Positions 16,927-25,836 are shown, counted from the first letter of the stretch. The stretch is DNA of 64,000 nucleotides from Rhodospirillales bacterium (GCA_009885795.1 VFKA01000080.1:1-64000); one strand, 5' to 3'. Numbers and translations are program-made. The notes: generated from the sequence alone by a model not told the origin.

Positions 16927-17075
16927 ATGCCCCGGATTCCGGAAGAGGACAAGACCCGGCTGGCGAAGCAGCGGCATACCTCGAAGCGGAACTTCGAGCG
17001 GCTTCGGGACGAGCATGGGTACGCTGGTGGGCTCACGATCGTGAAGGACTACGTGCAAGCCCGCCGTCAACGGAG
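16927..17075 (+). mobile_element. IS21-family IstA N-terminal fragment
   Basis: The plus strand encodes KQRHTSKRNFERLRDEHGYA followed by GGLTIVKDYVQARRQRS, the DNA-binding segment of IS21 IstA transposases (QRHTAKRI..RL..EHGF.GG.T.VKDYV). Homology ends near 17075, where the convergent FAD-oxidoreductase gene terminates, and no catalytic core follows. A second IS21 remnant, the IstA C-terminus plus the IstB start, lies on the opposite strand at 27358-27608. The pair brackets the 10-kb catabolic island. Confidence 0.7.
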
Positions 17076-18476
17076 CTTGGCTGCGGGCCCTGGGACCGCA
17101 GCCCCAACCTCTTGCATGGCCGCCAGAACCTGCTCCACCGGCACCGGGCGCGAGGGCACCCGCGGGTGGTTGAAGCCAACGAGCCGGGGCGACCGCCCGG
17201 TTGCCCGGGCGATGCACGCCGTGAGGCTCATGCGGCACAGCCGACCCTGGCAGCGCCCCATGCCGGCGCGAGTCCAGATCTTCATACCGTAAATATTATC
17301 GGCTCCCTCCCCGCAGGCCGCCTGAACTTCGGCCCGGGTAATCTCCTCGCATCGGCACAGGATCGTATCCGGCCGCGCCAGCCGGTCGAGTTCGGGCAGG
17401 GGCACGAAGAGTCGGCCCAGCCCGTGGCCAAAGCGGCGTGCTCGCGCGAGCCTCTGGCGCAACGTTGCGAGCTTGGCGTCGCTCGAATCAGTCGCGAAGC
17501 CCAGTGCGGCCGCCGCCGAAAGTCCGGCGAGTTCGCCCGACAGCAGGGCAGGCCGGGCTCCGGCAATACCCGTGACTTCTCCACTCGCATAAAGACCGGG
17601 GATCGACGTGCGACCGGTATCACCGTCGACGACCGCGTACCAGCCGCCCAGTGCGTCATCGAAGTCGTGTACGCAATCAAGGAGTGCCGTGATTTCGAGA
17701 TTGGGCTGGAACCCGTAACTGATCAGGAGGGCGTCGATGCCCGTGAGAGTCTCGGCACGGGTCCCATCGGAATCCGCGATGGCGACCTGCTCCAGCCGGC
17801 CATCGCCCGTTGCCTCGGCGACGATGCGGCCAAAGACGACACGCTTGACCTCGCGCAACACTGGCGCCACCAGTCCCACTGTTTCGAGCCATCGCTCCGG
17901 GAAGACAGCAAGGTGTGCGACAAGACTTGGGGAGGGGTGGCGAGCCTCGACAAGAGCAGCGATATCCGCGCCTTTGTCCAAGAGGCTCTGGGCCACGGCC
18001 CACAGGAAGGGACCGCTGCCCGCAATTACAACCCGTCGGCCGGGCAGGACACCGTTGACCTTGGTGAGGCGCTGACCCGCGCCGGCGGTCATGACTCCCG
18101 GAAGGGTCCAGCCCGGAAAGGCCATGACGCGATCGTGCGCGCCCGTTGCCGCGATGACGGCGCTCGCGTTGACAGCCACTGCGCCTTGGGCGCCCGAGCC
18201 AAACAGCTGGAAACCCGGATAGGCGGCAAAGATCTCGGTGCCGGTCAGCATCTTGACACCCACCGCCGCGGCCGCGCGGATGGCTGCATTGCCTGCCCTG
18301 ACTTGGGCGCGCGTGTTCACGCCCGATACCGGCTGCATGAAGTACTGACCGCCGGCCATCGCAAAGGCGTCTATCAAGAGGACGGTGGCGCCGCTGCGGC
18401 GCGCTGCCGTTGCGGCCGCCAAACCCGCTGGGCCGGCGCCCACCACGGCAATGTCGGTCGTAATCGCTTGCCTCAT
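17067..18476 (-). CDS. FAD/NAD(P)-binding oxidoreductase with BFD-like [2Fe-2S] domain (LhpF/OoxA-like)
   Basis: A 469-aa flavoprotein, large subunit of a multi-subunit D-hydroxyproline/opine-type dehydrogenase. The N-terminal FAD motif is VVGAGPAGLAAA; a second Rossmann motif is VVIAGSGPFLWAVA near residue 150. A BFD-like cluster domain starts at LCRCEEITRAEVQAAC (about residue 377) and ends at GMGRCQGRLC, supplying four cysteines. The start overlaps the stop of the small Fe-S subunit by 4 bp. The family oxidises D-amino acids, hydroxyproline or opines and passes electrons through the Fe-S subunit. The last codons lie in or next to IS21 sequence, so the native C-terminus may be altered. Confidence 0.85.
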   Translation of the reverse strand: MRQAITTDIAVVGAGPAGLAAATAARRSGATVLLIDAFAMAGGQYFMQPVSGVNTRAQVRAGNAAIRAAAAVGVKMLTGTEIFAAYPGFQLFGSGAQGAVAVNASAVIAATGAHDRVMAFPGWTLPGVMTAGAGQRLTKVNGVLPGRRVVIAGSGPFLWAVAQSLLDKGADIAALVEARHPSPSLVAHLAVFPERWLETVGLVAPVLREVKRVVFGRIVAEATGDGRLEQVAIADSDGTRAETLTGIDALLISYGFQPNLEITALLDCVHDFDDALGGWYAVVDGDTGRTSIPGLYASGEVTGIAGARPALLSGELAGLSAAAALGFATDSSDAKLATLRQRLARARRFGHGLGRLFVPLPELDRLARPDTILCRCEEITRAEVQAACGEGADNIYGMKIWTRAGMGRCQGRLCRMSLTACIARATGRSPRLVGFNHPRVPSRPVPVEQVLAAMQEVGAAVPGPAAKLR

Positions 18477-18724
18477 GAGACTTCGATCCGTATGCCGTCC
18501 ACCACCGGCGTCATGCAGGCGCGCACGCCCGGGCGGCCGTCAACCGTCACCAGGCAGTCAAAGCACACACCCATGCCGCAGAAGAGGCCGCGAGGCTCCG
18601 CCCGGCGTCGTGTAAGGCGAAACCGCGGATTGGCGGTCATGGCAATAAGCGCCGCCGCGACAGAAATTGCCGCGGGGACCTCATGCCGCTCGCCATTGAC
18701 AAAAATGGATACCCTGTCGCTCAT
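18473..18724 (-). CDS. Small [2Fe-2S] subunit of the dehydrogenase (LhpE/HcnA-like)
   Basis: An 83-aa ferredoxin-like protein. The cysteine motif CGMGVCFDC plus a later C (RPGVRACMTPV) fits the Fer2_4 family of D-hydroxyproline dehydrogenase and hydrogen cyanide synthase small subunits. The start at 18724 overlaps the upstream gene stop (ATGA) and its stop overlaps the next start, so the three subunits are made as a coupled set. An upstream start at 18760 would run into the preceding gene and is rejected. It shuttles electrons between the two flavoprotein subunits. Confidence 0.85.
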   Translation of the reverse strand: MSDRVSIFVNGERHEVPAAISVAAALIAMTANPRFRLTRRRAEPRGLFCGMGVCFDCLVTVDGRPGVRACMTPVVDGIRIEVS

Positions 18725-19866
18725 GCGGCCTGCGTGCGGGCAAAGCGCAAGGGCGACCAAACGCTGGCATCAAAGGGGGGCGGCCGGTCCTCAAGCGCGT
18801 CGGCGATAACGCGGGCAATTGCCGGCCCGCGGCCGAATCCGCTGCCACCGTCACCGGCGGCGAGATAGAGGCCGTTCACGGCGGTTGCGCCGACCAGGAA
18901 GCGGTCGTCGGGAGTCACTGCCTCATAGCGCACCCAGGAACGAAGGAGCTCCAAGCCGGCGAGTGACGGGAAGAGCCAAAGGAGCTGGCGGATGGAATTG
19001 CCCACGAAGACCGGATCGACTTCCGGCACATGGTCCTGGGCACCCTCCGCCGAGAGTCCCCCCGCCAGCACCGTATTGAAGAGGATTTGTCCGCTCGGTG
19101 CCTGCTGAATCTGGGTATAGCCCGCTGCCACGCCGCCAGTGGACTCACAGGCGGCAATCACGCTGCGGATCGCCGGTTCGACGCCGACACTTGCTAGGCA
19201 CTGGGCCTTGCGGGGCATGATCGGCACGGCGAGTCCCGCTGTCGCGGCAATTCTCGGTGTCCAGGGTCCTGCCGCCAGGATGACGGCATCGGCGGTAATC
19301 TCGCCCTCGGCGGTGACGACGCCGCGGACAGCCCCGCCGCGCGTGGCAAGACGCTCGACCGGCGTATGAAGCCGCATTTCGATGCCCCTCCGTACCGCGT
19401 CCTTCGCAATGGCCCGCACTGCCAGGAAGGGCGTGACGGTCGCCGCATTGGTGGCGTAGGTCGCCGCCTCGATGGGGCCCGTGAGCAGGGGCTCAAGTTT
19501 TCGGACTTCGGCCGGTTCAAGCAGTTCAGAGGGTACTCCCGCCGCCGACTCAAAGGCGATCCAGTCCTCGGCGACCTTGCGGTCCTCCGCCCTCTTCAGA
19601 AAACGGATTTGGCCGCTGTTCCGATACTCCATCGTCCCGCCGAGGGCCCGATCAAGCTCGGACCAGGCCCGACAGGACCACTTGAGGATTTCGATCTCGC
19701 TCCGGCTGTTCATGTGCGTGCCGATGCAGGCGAGGCTGGCGCCCGTCACGGCGGCCCCAAGGCTGTCCCTTTCCAGAAGAAGCACTTCGTGCCCACGCCG
19801 AACAAGTTCGCGGGCGATCGTTACCCCGACAATGCCGCCGCCGACGACGATCAGGCGCGCGCCCAT
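18721..19866 (-). CDS. FAD-dependent D-amino acid dehydrogenase-like subunit (LhpB/DadA-like)
   Basis: A 381-aa DAO-superfamily flavoprotein starting MGARLIVVGGGIVGVTIARE, with the dinucleotide-binding GGGIVG motif at the very N-terminus and the ERDSLGAAVTGAS segment. The C-terminal AAGDGGSGFGRGPAIAR loop is the second FAD contact. It probably forms the substrate-oxidising subunit of a heterotrimeric dehydrogenase with the next two genes. The start at 19866 is chosen because anything upstream is antiphase to the preceding gene, which it overlaps by only 16 bp. Substrate candidates are D-hydroxyproline, other D-amino acids or opines. Confidence 0.85.
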   Translation of the reverse strand: MGARLIVVGGGIVGVTIARELVRRGHEVLLLERDSLGAAVTGASLACIGTHMNSRSEIEILKWSCRAWSELDRALGGTMEYRNSGQIRFLKRAEDRKVAEDWIAFESAAGVPSELLEPAEVRKLEPLLTGPIEAATYATNAATVTPFLAVRAIAKDAVRRGIEMRLHTPVERLATRGGAVRGVVTAEGEITADAVILAAGPWTPRIAATAGLAVPIMPRKAQCLASVGVEPAIRSVIAACESTGGVAAGYTQIQQAPSGQILFNTVLAGGLSAEGAQDHVPEVDPVFVGNSIRQLLWLFPSLAGLELLRSWVRYEAVTPDDRFLVGATAVNGLYLAAGDGGSGFGRGPAIARVIADALEDRPPPFDASVWSPLRFARTQAA

Positions 19867-20789
19867 GTCCTCGATCTCCAGCTTGAAGGCGCAGCCGTCC
19901 ACAGGCTCGGGTCCGCGACGTCTCCCGCGCGGACTCCGGGCGCGGTCATGCCGAGATCCCGCATCGCCGTCAGTGCGCGGGCCACATGCTCCGGGTCCGG
20001 GTAACCCAGGCCGTGGGTCAGTGTTGCCCCCCGACAGGACAGGACCCGGATATCGCGGAGCTGCGCCCGGTGCTCGGCGGCCGTCATGTCCGGTCGGACT
20101 CGCTGGCAAATAGCGAGCGCACGCTCTGTGTCGGTGAAGGCAAGGCTCCAGCCTTCGAGCACGGCATCGACCACCGCTTGGGCGATGTCGCGATTGGCGG
20201 CGAGCCATTCGTGCTTGACGACGAGGCCGTCCTTGACGAGCGAGGCCCCGAAGGGCGCGGCGGAAAAAAGGCGCAGAGCATCATGACCAAGCGCCGCCTC
20301 GACCAAGTGGCGTTCGTGGTAGATCGTCATCTGCGCGCAGTCGACCTGACCGGCAAGAAACGCATCGAGCGTGTTGGCCATAGGCACGCGGGTCACCGCA
20401 CCTTCGGGAACGCCGGCTTTTTTCAGCATCCAGCGCAATTCGAGGTCTTCGTGCCCGGGCCACACGCCCACACGGCGACCGGCGAGGTCTGAAAGTGCCG
20501 TGATCCCAGACGATGCCCGCACCGGGTAGACGAGCGAACTTTCCTGTTGGATCGCAAGAATGAAGCGCAGGCCCGAAGCGATGTCGGACTCGAGCACGTG
20601 ACTTGGGCTCGCTACCGCCATTTCAGCGTCACCCGCCTTCAGGGCTGTAATGCCGCCTTGGTCAAAGCGGATGGGCTCGCAGCGGATGGCGATGCCCGCG
20701 GCGCTTCCCAACCCCAACTGCTCGGCGATGTGGTAGCCGGCGAATTGAGCCTGCGGATGCCAGAGGAGCCGGATACGTACAGCCTGCAT
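19851..20789 (-). CDS. NMT1/THI5-like solute-binding domain protein, no signal peptide
   Basis: A 312-aa protein of the NMT1/SsuA/TauA fold, starting MQAVRIRLLWHPQAQFAGYH. The fold is recognisable from QFAGYHIAEQLGL, AVASPSHVLESDI, LSDLAGRRVGVWPGHEDLE and the helical C-terminus. It is the second such gene in the operon, 41 bp after the first. The first has a classical signal peptide; here no hydrophobic leader is visible at this start or at any in-frame upstream start. It may therefore be a cytoplasmic sensor or enzyme of the THI5 type, or an annotation start problem. It overlaps the dehydrogenase gene by 16 bp. Confidence 0.75.
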   Translation of the reverse strand: MQAVRIRLLWHPQAQFAGYHIAEQLGLGSAAGIAIRCEPIRFDQGGITALKAGDAEMAVASPSHVLESDIASGLRFILAIQQESSLVYPVRASSGITALSDLAGRRVGVWPGHEDLELRWMLKKAGVPEGAVTRVPMANTLDAFLAGQVDCAQMTIYHERHLVEAALGHDALRLFSAAPFGASLVKDGLVVKHEWLAANRDIAQAVVDAVLEGWSLAFTDTERALAICQRVRPDMTAAEHRAQLRDIRVLSCRGATLTHGLGYPDPEHVARALTAMRDLGMTAPGVRAGDVADPSLWTAAPSSWRSRTWARA

Positions 20790-20830
20790 GGCCTGCTTGG
20801 GGCGCCCCACCGAGGGAGCGCCCCATTCCT

Positions 20831-21838
20831 TCAGGTCTTGGGGCAGTTGATCTGCTTGTATTCCGCCGGCGCCTTCTCCCAGAAGGCGTTGGTGAAGCCC
20901 TGGTCGAGGTCGATGCCATTCTCGATGAGCTTGGCGTCGAGGAGGACCTTCTGGACGGTCTCCCACTCGGCAAGCACCGACTGGCCGAACTTGCCCTCAA
21001 GCGTGGCACCCGAACAGAACATCTCTCCCATGGCTTCGATCTGCTTGATTTGATCCTCGAGTTTCAGCTCGGAATTGTAACCGACGACAATTTTCGCGGC
21101 GGCCTCCGGATCGGCAAGCGCCTCTTGCCAACCCCGCATTGTCGCATTGACTACTGCCTGAATCACCTCGGGCTTCTCCTTGATGGTGGCCTCGGTCGCG
21201 AAGAGACCCGTGTTCACCATGGCGACCCCAGAGTCGCTCGGGTCAATAATAACCAGGTCTTCCTTCTTGATGCCCTGGGCATAGACCTGCTGCAGCTCAT
21301 TGTAGATCGTCGCCTGCATGACTTCGTAGTCGCCATTGAGCCAGGCGATGATGTCGAAGCCCTGGTTGATGATGCTGACGTCATCCTGGTCGATGCCGGC
21401 CGCCCTCAGCATGGCCAGGAACTCATGCTCGTCACCGCCGAACCACAAGCCGACGCTATGGCCCTTCATGTCATTGATCGACTTGATACCGGTTTCCTTG
21501 CGGGCCACGTAAACGGTCGCGCTGCGGTGGCCGAACTGGGCGATCGTGACCAGCGGCACGCCATTGGCGCGGGCCGAGATCACCTGATTGGGGTGACCGA
21601 TGCCGAAGCTGTCCGTACCCTGGGCGACCGTAATGGCGGGCTTGAGGTCGGGTCCGGCCGGCAGAAGCTCCATCTCCACGCCCGCTTCCTTGTAGTAGCC
21701 CTTGTCCAGCGCCACGAGCGGCCCTGCGAACTGGCCTTGAATCACCCACTCGAGCCGCATGGTCTCGTTGGCAGCGGCGCTCGCTGTGAGAGCCGCGAGA
21801 CTTAAAAGCACACCGATTACCCACTTGCAGCAAGACAT
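20831..21838 (-). CDS. ABC transporter substrate-binding protein (NMT1/TauA type)
   Basis: A 335-aa periplasmic binding protein with a Sec signal peptide (VIGVLLSLAALTASAAA, cleavage near residue 23). The mature protein begins NETMRLEWVIQGQFAGPLVA and has the NMT1/SsuA fold. It binds the solute imported by the permease and ATPase encoded 30 bp upstream on the same strand. Relatives carry taurine, sulfonates, pyrimidine precursors or aromatic compounds. The oxidoreductases of this operon argue for an amino-acid-like or opine-like substrate. The upstream spacer 21839-21868 carries its ribosome-binding region. Confidence 0.88.
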   Translation of the reverse strand: MSCCKWVIGVLLSLAALTASAAANETMRLEWVIQGQFAGPLVALDKGYYKEAGVEMELLPAGPDLKPAITVAQGTDSFGIGHPNQVISARANGVPLVTIAQFGHRSATVYVARKETGIKSINDMKGHSVGLWFGGDEHEFLAMLRAAGIDQDDVSIINQGFDIIAWLNGDYEVMQATIYNELQQVYAQGIKKEDLVIIDPSDSGVAMVNTGLFATEATIKEKPEVIQAVVNATMRGWQEALADPEAAAKIVVGYNSELKLEDQIKQIEAMGEMFCSGATLEGKFGQSVLAEWETVQKVLLDAKLIENGIDLDQGFTNAFWEKAPAEYKQINCPKT

Positions 21839-21868
21839 GACACTTTACTCCTCTGCTTGGCCCCTGGC

Positions 21869-22684
21869 TTATGTTTCCGTCCGCATCGAGCTGTGCCAGG
21901 GGATCACGAAGCGCTCGATGAGGGAGACGATGGCGAAAAAAGTCAATCCAATCAGCGCCGAAATGATCAGCGCCGCCCACAGTCTCGGCATGTTGAGAGT
22001 TCTGTAGGTTGTCATAATCACGAAGCCCAGGCCGCGATCGGCCTGCACGAATTCGGCGACGATGGCACCGATCACGGAGAACGACACGTTGATCTTGGTG
22101 CCGACGAAGATGTACGGCAGCGCGCTCGGCAGCCGCATCTTGAAGAAGCGCTGTAACGGCGTGGCAGCGGCGACGTGAAACACGTCCATGATCACGCGGT
22201 CATAGGACTGCAGACCCTTCATCATGTTGAGGGCAAGCGGAAAGAAGCACAAGAACGTCGTGACGGCGATCTTCGATTCGATGCCGTGGCCGAACCAAAG
22301 GATGATAATGGGCGCGATGGCGACGACCGGGATCGTGTTGGAGGCAATTACGAAGGGCAACAGACCGCGGGAAAGAAGGCGCCAGTAGGCGAAAGCGGTT
22401 CCGAGCAGCGCTCCGAGAAACGACCCGATGAGGCATCCGATGACCGCCTCGAGGAGCGTGATGCCGGCATGCCACAGCAATGTTCCGGGCGCGCCCCAGA
22501 ACGCTTCCCAGATCCGGCTCGGCGATGGAATGAAATAGGCCGGAATCGCGAAGATGACGGTGACGGCCTCCCAAACGATGCCGGCTATGAGGGCGGTGGC
22601 GAGCGGCGGCCAAATCAGCGGCCAGGCTCTTGCCGGCCACGATTCGGTGCTGGAGGCGTGGCTCTCGCGCAGGCTACTCGTCAT
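21869..22684 (-). CDS. ABC transporter permease (SsuC/TauC type)
   Basis: A 271-aa inner-membrane permease with about six hydrophobic segments, including ATALIAGIVWEAVTVIF near the N-terminus. The cytoplasmic loop FHVAAATPLQRFFKMRLPSA is the EAA-like ATPase docking motif. It pairs with the ATPase whose 3' end it overlaps by 11 bp. Only one permease gene is present, which is normal for the NMT1/Tau class, where the permease homodimerises. The C-terminal region (VSLIERFVIPWH) is typical of TauC/SsuC relatives. Confidence 0.9.
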   Translation of the reverse strand: MTSSLRESHASSTESWPARAWPLIWPPLATALIAGIVWEAVTVIFAIPAYFIPSPSRIWEAFWGAPGTLLWHAGITLLEAVIGCLIGSFLGALLGTAFAYWRLLSRGLLPFVIASNTIPVVAIAPIIILWFGHGIESKIAVTTFLCFFPLALNMMKGLQSYDRVIMDVFHVAAATPLQRFFKMRLPSALPYIFVGTKINVSFSVIGAIVAEFVQADRGLGFVIMTTYRTLNMPRLWAALIISALIGLTFFAIVSLIERFVIPWHSSMRTET

Positions 22685-23510
22685 GGTGGGAATAGCCCTT
22701 CTCGAGTTCGGCGGCGCCCGCCTTGATCAGTTCGATGTAGCGAGGGTCATCGCGGGTGGCAAGCGAACGCGGCCGAGGCAGGTCCACGTCAATTACCGAT
22801 ACGATGCGGCCCGGACGCGGTGACATCACCACCACGCGGTCCGACAGCAGCACCGCTTCGCGAATCGAGTGGGTGACGAAGAGAACGGTCGCCTGCGTGG
22901 CCTCGGTGATACGCACCAGCTCCATATTGAGACGGTCGCGGGTGATCTGGTCGAGGGCGCCGAACGGCTCGTCCATCAGCAGGACGCGGGGCCGCGTTGC
23001 CAGCGCCCGCGCGATGGCGGCCCGCTGGCGCATGCCGCCCGATAGCTGACGGGGCCAAGCGGCCTCGAAACCGGTGAGCCCCACCAGCACGAGGAGTTCG
23101 CGGCTCCTTTCCTCTCGCTCGCGGGTCGCAACGCCCGCGAGTTCGAGAGGCAGGGCGACATTCTCGAGAACGCGGCGCCACTCGAGGAGAGCCGGGTCCT
23201 GGAACACGAAACCAATTTCGCGGGCGAGGCGCGCGGCACGGGGCGCGCGCCCATCGATCCGGGCCGCGCCCTCGGAGGGCTCGACGATGTCGGAAATGAC
23301 CCTGAGCAGCGTGCTCTTGCCGCAGCCCGAGGGGCCGATGAGGGATACGAACTGGCGCTCCGGCACCTCCAGAGAAACGCCATCAAGCGCCTGTATTGGG
23401 GGATGGTCGGCTTGACCGGGAAAACTCACGGACACGTTCTCGAATGCAACGCCCGTTCCGACGGGAGCCGCTGCGGATGGCTTCGTATGGGCGCGCTCGC
23501 CGGCTCTCAT
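22674..23510 (-). CDS. ABC transporter ATP-binding protein (SsuB/TauB type)
   Basis: A 278-aa ATPase: Walker A GPSGCGKST, Q-loop FVFQDPALLEW, signature LSGGMRQRAAIARAL, Walker B RVLLMDEPFGALD and the H-loop FVTHSIREA. It lacks the long regulatory C-terminus of MalK, as expected for the Tau/Ssu/nitrate class. The start overlaps the stop of the aldehyde dehydrogenase gene (ATGA at 23507-23510), tying transport to metabolism in one transcript. It powers the permease encoded next to it. Confidence 0.92.
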   Translation of the reverse strand: MRAGERAHTKPSAAAPVGTGVAFENVSVSFPGQADHPPIQALDGVSLEVPERQFVSLIGPSGCGKSTLLRVISDIVEPSEGAARIDGRAPRAARLAREIGFVFQDPALLEWRRVLENVALPLELAGVATREREERSRELLVLVGLTGFEAAWPRQLSGGMRQRAAIARALATRPRVLLMDEPFGALDQITRDRLNMELVRITEATQATVLFVTHSIREAVLLSDRVVVMSPRPGRIVSVIDVDLPRPRSLATRDDPRYIELIKAGAAELEKGYSHHDE

Positions 23511-25012
23511 CCGTAGCGGCCTCCACCGGCAAACCAGTCATCGAAGGCGGGACTAGTGCGCACCACGACGCTCTTTTTCTTCAGGTAGCTCTTCAGGGCA
23601 TCCCAGCCATTTTCCTTGCCGTAACCGCTGGCGCCCCACCCTCCCCAAACAGAGCGAGGATCGTTCTTGTGGTGGTCATTGACCCAGATGACCCCGGCCT
23701 GAAGCTCCGCGGCCCAGCGGTGGGCGCGCGTCACATCCTTGGTCCAGATCGCCGCCCCCAGCGCATACGGCGTGTCGTTGGCGAGCGCGATCGCCTCGGC
23801 ATCGTCGCGGAAGGGTGTCACACCGACGATGGGCCCGAAGACTTCCTCACGGAAAAGCCGCATCCGCGGATTGACGTCGGCAAAGACAGTGGGGGCCACG
23901 AAGAAGCCGCCTTGGAGAGCCGGCGGGAGGCTGTTGGGGATGCAGCCGCCAGCCACGAGCCGGGCACCGGCAGCCTTCGCGGCGGCGACGTGGTCGAGGC
24001 AGCGGGCTTGGGCGTTGGCGGAGATCACCGGCCCCATGTCGGTCCCCGGGTCCGCGGGGTCGCCGACCTTCAGGGCGGCGGCGCGCGCGGCGAGCCGGGT
24101 CACGAACTCCTCGTAGCGACGTGCGGCGACGAGGAACCGGGTGCCCGAAACGCAGGTCTGGCCGGCCGCCACAAAAGCCGCAAAGGTCGCGCCCGCCACC
24201 GCCTCCTCGAGATCGGCGTCCTCGGCGACGATCACCGGCGCCTTGCCGCCAAGTTCCAGCGTGCAGGGCACCAGGCGCTCGGCGGCCGCGGCGGCGACGC
24301 GCTTGCCCGTCTCCGTGCCCCCGGTCAGGTCAATGCGGCGTACAGGTTCGGCGGTGCAAACCGCGCGACCCGCATCCGCGCCGCCTGTTACCACATTGAC
24401 GGTGCCCGCCGGCAGGCCGGCCTCGCAGCACCATTCGGCGAGAATGAGCGGCGAGACGGGCGCCAACTCCGAGGGCTTGACGAGACAGACATTGCCGGCC
24501 GCGAGCGCGGCGGCGAGTTTCTTCACAAGAATGAGGATCGGGTGGTTCCATGGCGTGAGCAAAGTGCACACGCCATAGGGTTCGAGGCTGGTGTAGGTCA
24601 AGAAACCGCCGTTCACGCGATTGGCTTCCCCCTCGACACCCAGAATGATGCCGGCGAAGTACTCCAGCCACTCCGGGATGCGCGACATCTGCGCACGCAT
24701 TTCGCGGATCGGGCGTCCGGTAACGGCGGACTCGACATCCGCCAAATCCGCCATGCGGCCGCGCAGCAGCTCGGCGAGGCCACGCAGCAGCCGCGCCCGC
24801 TCACCCGTCTCGGTGGCAGCCCAGGCAGGTGCGGCGGCAGCGGCGGCACTTGCTGCTGCTAGAACATCTTCGGGACTCGCGTTCGGTACAGTGGCGAGGA
24901 GCTCGCGCGTGGCGGGGCTCCTCACTTCGAGCCTGGCGGATCGGCGCGGCTCTCGTTCCGCTCCGCCATAGTGGAGCTGAAACGTGCCGCGGGCGAGGAG
25001 TCCTGCCGTCAT
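23507..25012 (-). CDS. NAD(P)-dependent aldehyde dehydrogenase
   Basis: A 501-aa ALDH-superfamily enzyme. The catalytic cysteine is C287 (AAGQTCVSGTR) and the general base E253 (LELGGKAP). The cofactor-binding LTGGTETGKRVA and the N-terminal PWNHP motif are intact. It oxidises an aldehyde, probably the semialdehyde formed downstream of the three-subunit dehydrogenase (in hydroxyproline or proline-like pathways this would be a 2-oxoglutarate or succinate semialdehyde). It overlaps the ABC ATPase gene by 4 bp and follows the SDR gene by 7 bp. The precise aldehyde is an inference. Confidence 0.88.
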   Translation of the reverse strand: MTAGLLARGTFQLHYGGAEREPRRSARLEVRSPATRELLATVPNASPEDVLAAASAAAAAAPAWAATETGERARLLRGLAELLRGRMADLADVESAVTGRPIREMRAQMSRIPEWLEYFAGIILGVEGEANRVNGGFLTYTSLEPYGVCTLLTPWNHPILILVKKLAAALAAGNVCLVKPSELAPVSPLILAEWCCEAGLPAGTVNVVTGGADAGRAVCTAEPVRRIDLTGGTETGKRVAAAAAERLVPCTLELGGKAPVIVAEDADLEEAVAGATFAAFVAAGQTCVSGTRFLVAARRYEEFVTRLAARAAALKVGDPADPGTDMGPVISANAQARCLDHVAAAKAAGARLVAGGCIPNSLPPALQGGFFVAPTVFADVNPRMRLFREEVFGPIVGVTPFRDDAEAIALANDTPYALGAAIWTKDVTRAHRWAAELQAGVIWVNDHHKNDPRSVWGGWGASGYGKENGWDALKSYLKKKSVVVRTSPAFDDWFAGGGRYG

Positions 25013-25019
25013 GGCGGTC

Positions 25020-25802
25020 CTAGATGATCGACGAGCGGGAAGTTATGCCGCCGTCCACGGTAAAGATGACCCCGCTCGTGTATGCGGAGCGATCGGAGGC
25101 GAGGAACGCCATGAGATCCGCAATCTCGCGGACACTGGCGGGCCGGCCCAGCGGATAACGCGCCATGAGTTCGCGCCACCGGCTTTCGTCCCCATGCCAG
25201 TCCATCGCCCGGCGCTTCAGGAGCTTGTAGATGCGCTCCGTGTCGACGGGGCCGGGATTGATACCCACGACGCGAACGCCTTCGTCGAGGCTGCGGCCAC
25301 CAAGGGCGCGGGTGAAGGCCATAAGACTGGCATTGCCGGCGGTTCCGGCAATGTAATCGGCATCATAGCGTTCGCCGGCATTGCCGATGTCATTGATGAT
25401 GACGCCGCGGCCGCGCGCCTTCATGCCCGCATAGACCGCCCGCGTCAGGTTAATATAGCCGAAGACCTTGAGCTCCCATCCCTCTCGCCACGACTTTTCG
25501 TCGAACGAGGCGAGGTTGCCGCCCGGGATGACGCCGGCATTGTTGATCAGGATGTCCACATCGCCAACCGCGGCAACGAGGCGCTCGATGGCGCCGGGCG
25601 CCGTCAGGTCCATCGGATGAAGCATGACACTGACCGGATGGGTGGCGATGATGTCAGCGCGCACCTTTTCGAGATTGGCCACATTCCGCGCCGTGAGGTG
25701 CAGGTTGCAGCCCTCTTCGGCGAAGACCTTGGCGACGCCCTCTCCGATGCCCTGGGAGGCGCCGGTGATCAAAACGGTCCGCCCGAGCAATCCGAGATCC
25801 AT
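25020..25802 (-). CDS. Short-chain dehydrogenase/reductase
   Basis: A 260-aa SDR starting MDLGLLGRTVLITGASQGIG. The cofactor motif TGASQGIG and the NNAG motif (DILINNAGVIPGG) are standard. The active-site tyrosine is in RYDADYIAGTAGNASLMAF. Here the usual YxxxK spacing is not obvious, because the lysine position reads as a small residue, which deserves checking. It is the first gene of the nine-gene minus-strand operon, divergent from the GntR regulator. An alternative upstream start at 25832 would cross the candidate operator, so the start at 25802 is preferred. Confidence 0.8.
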   Translation of the reverse strand: MDLGLLGRTVLITGASQGIGEGVAKVFAEEGCNLHLTARNVANLEKVRADIIATHPVSVMLHPMDLTAPGAIERLVAAVGDVDILINNAGVIPGGNLASFDEKSWREGWELKVFGYINLTRAVYAGMKARGRGVIINDIGNAGERYDADYIAGTAGNASLMAFTRALGGRSLDEGVRVVGINPGPVDTERIYKLLKRRAMDWHGDESRWRELMARYPLGRPASVREIADLMAFLASDRSAYTSGVIFTVDGGITSRSSII

Positions 25803-25836
25803 ATGGTGAGTCCCGCTGGCGCAAATGTGCACGCCG

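Noticed and set aside
17112-18809. 565-aa open frame on the plus strand
   Set aside because: Antisense to the three-subunit dehydrogenase genes, with no domain and a low-complexity Arg/Ala-rich sequence typical of high-GC shadows.
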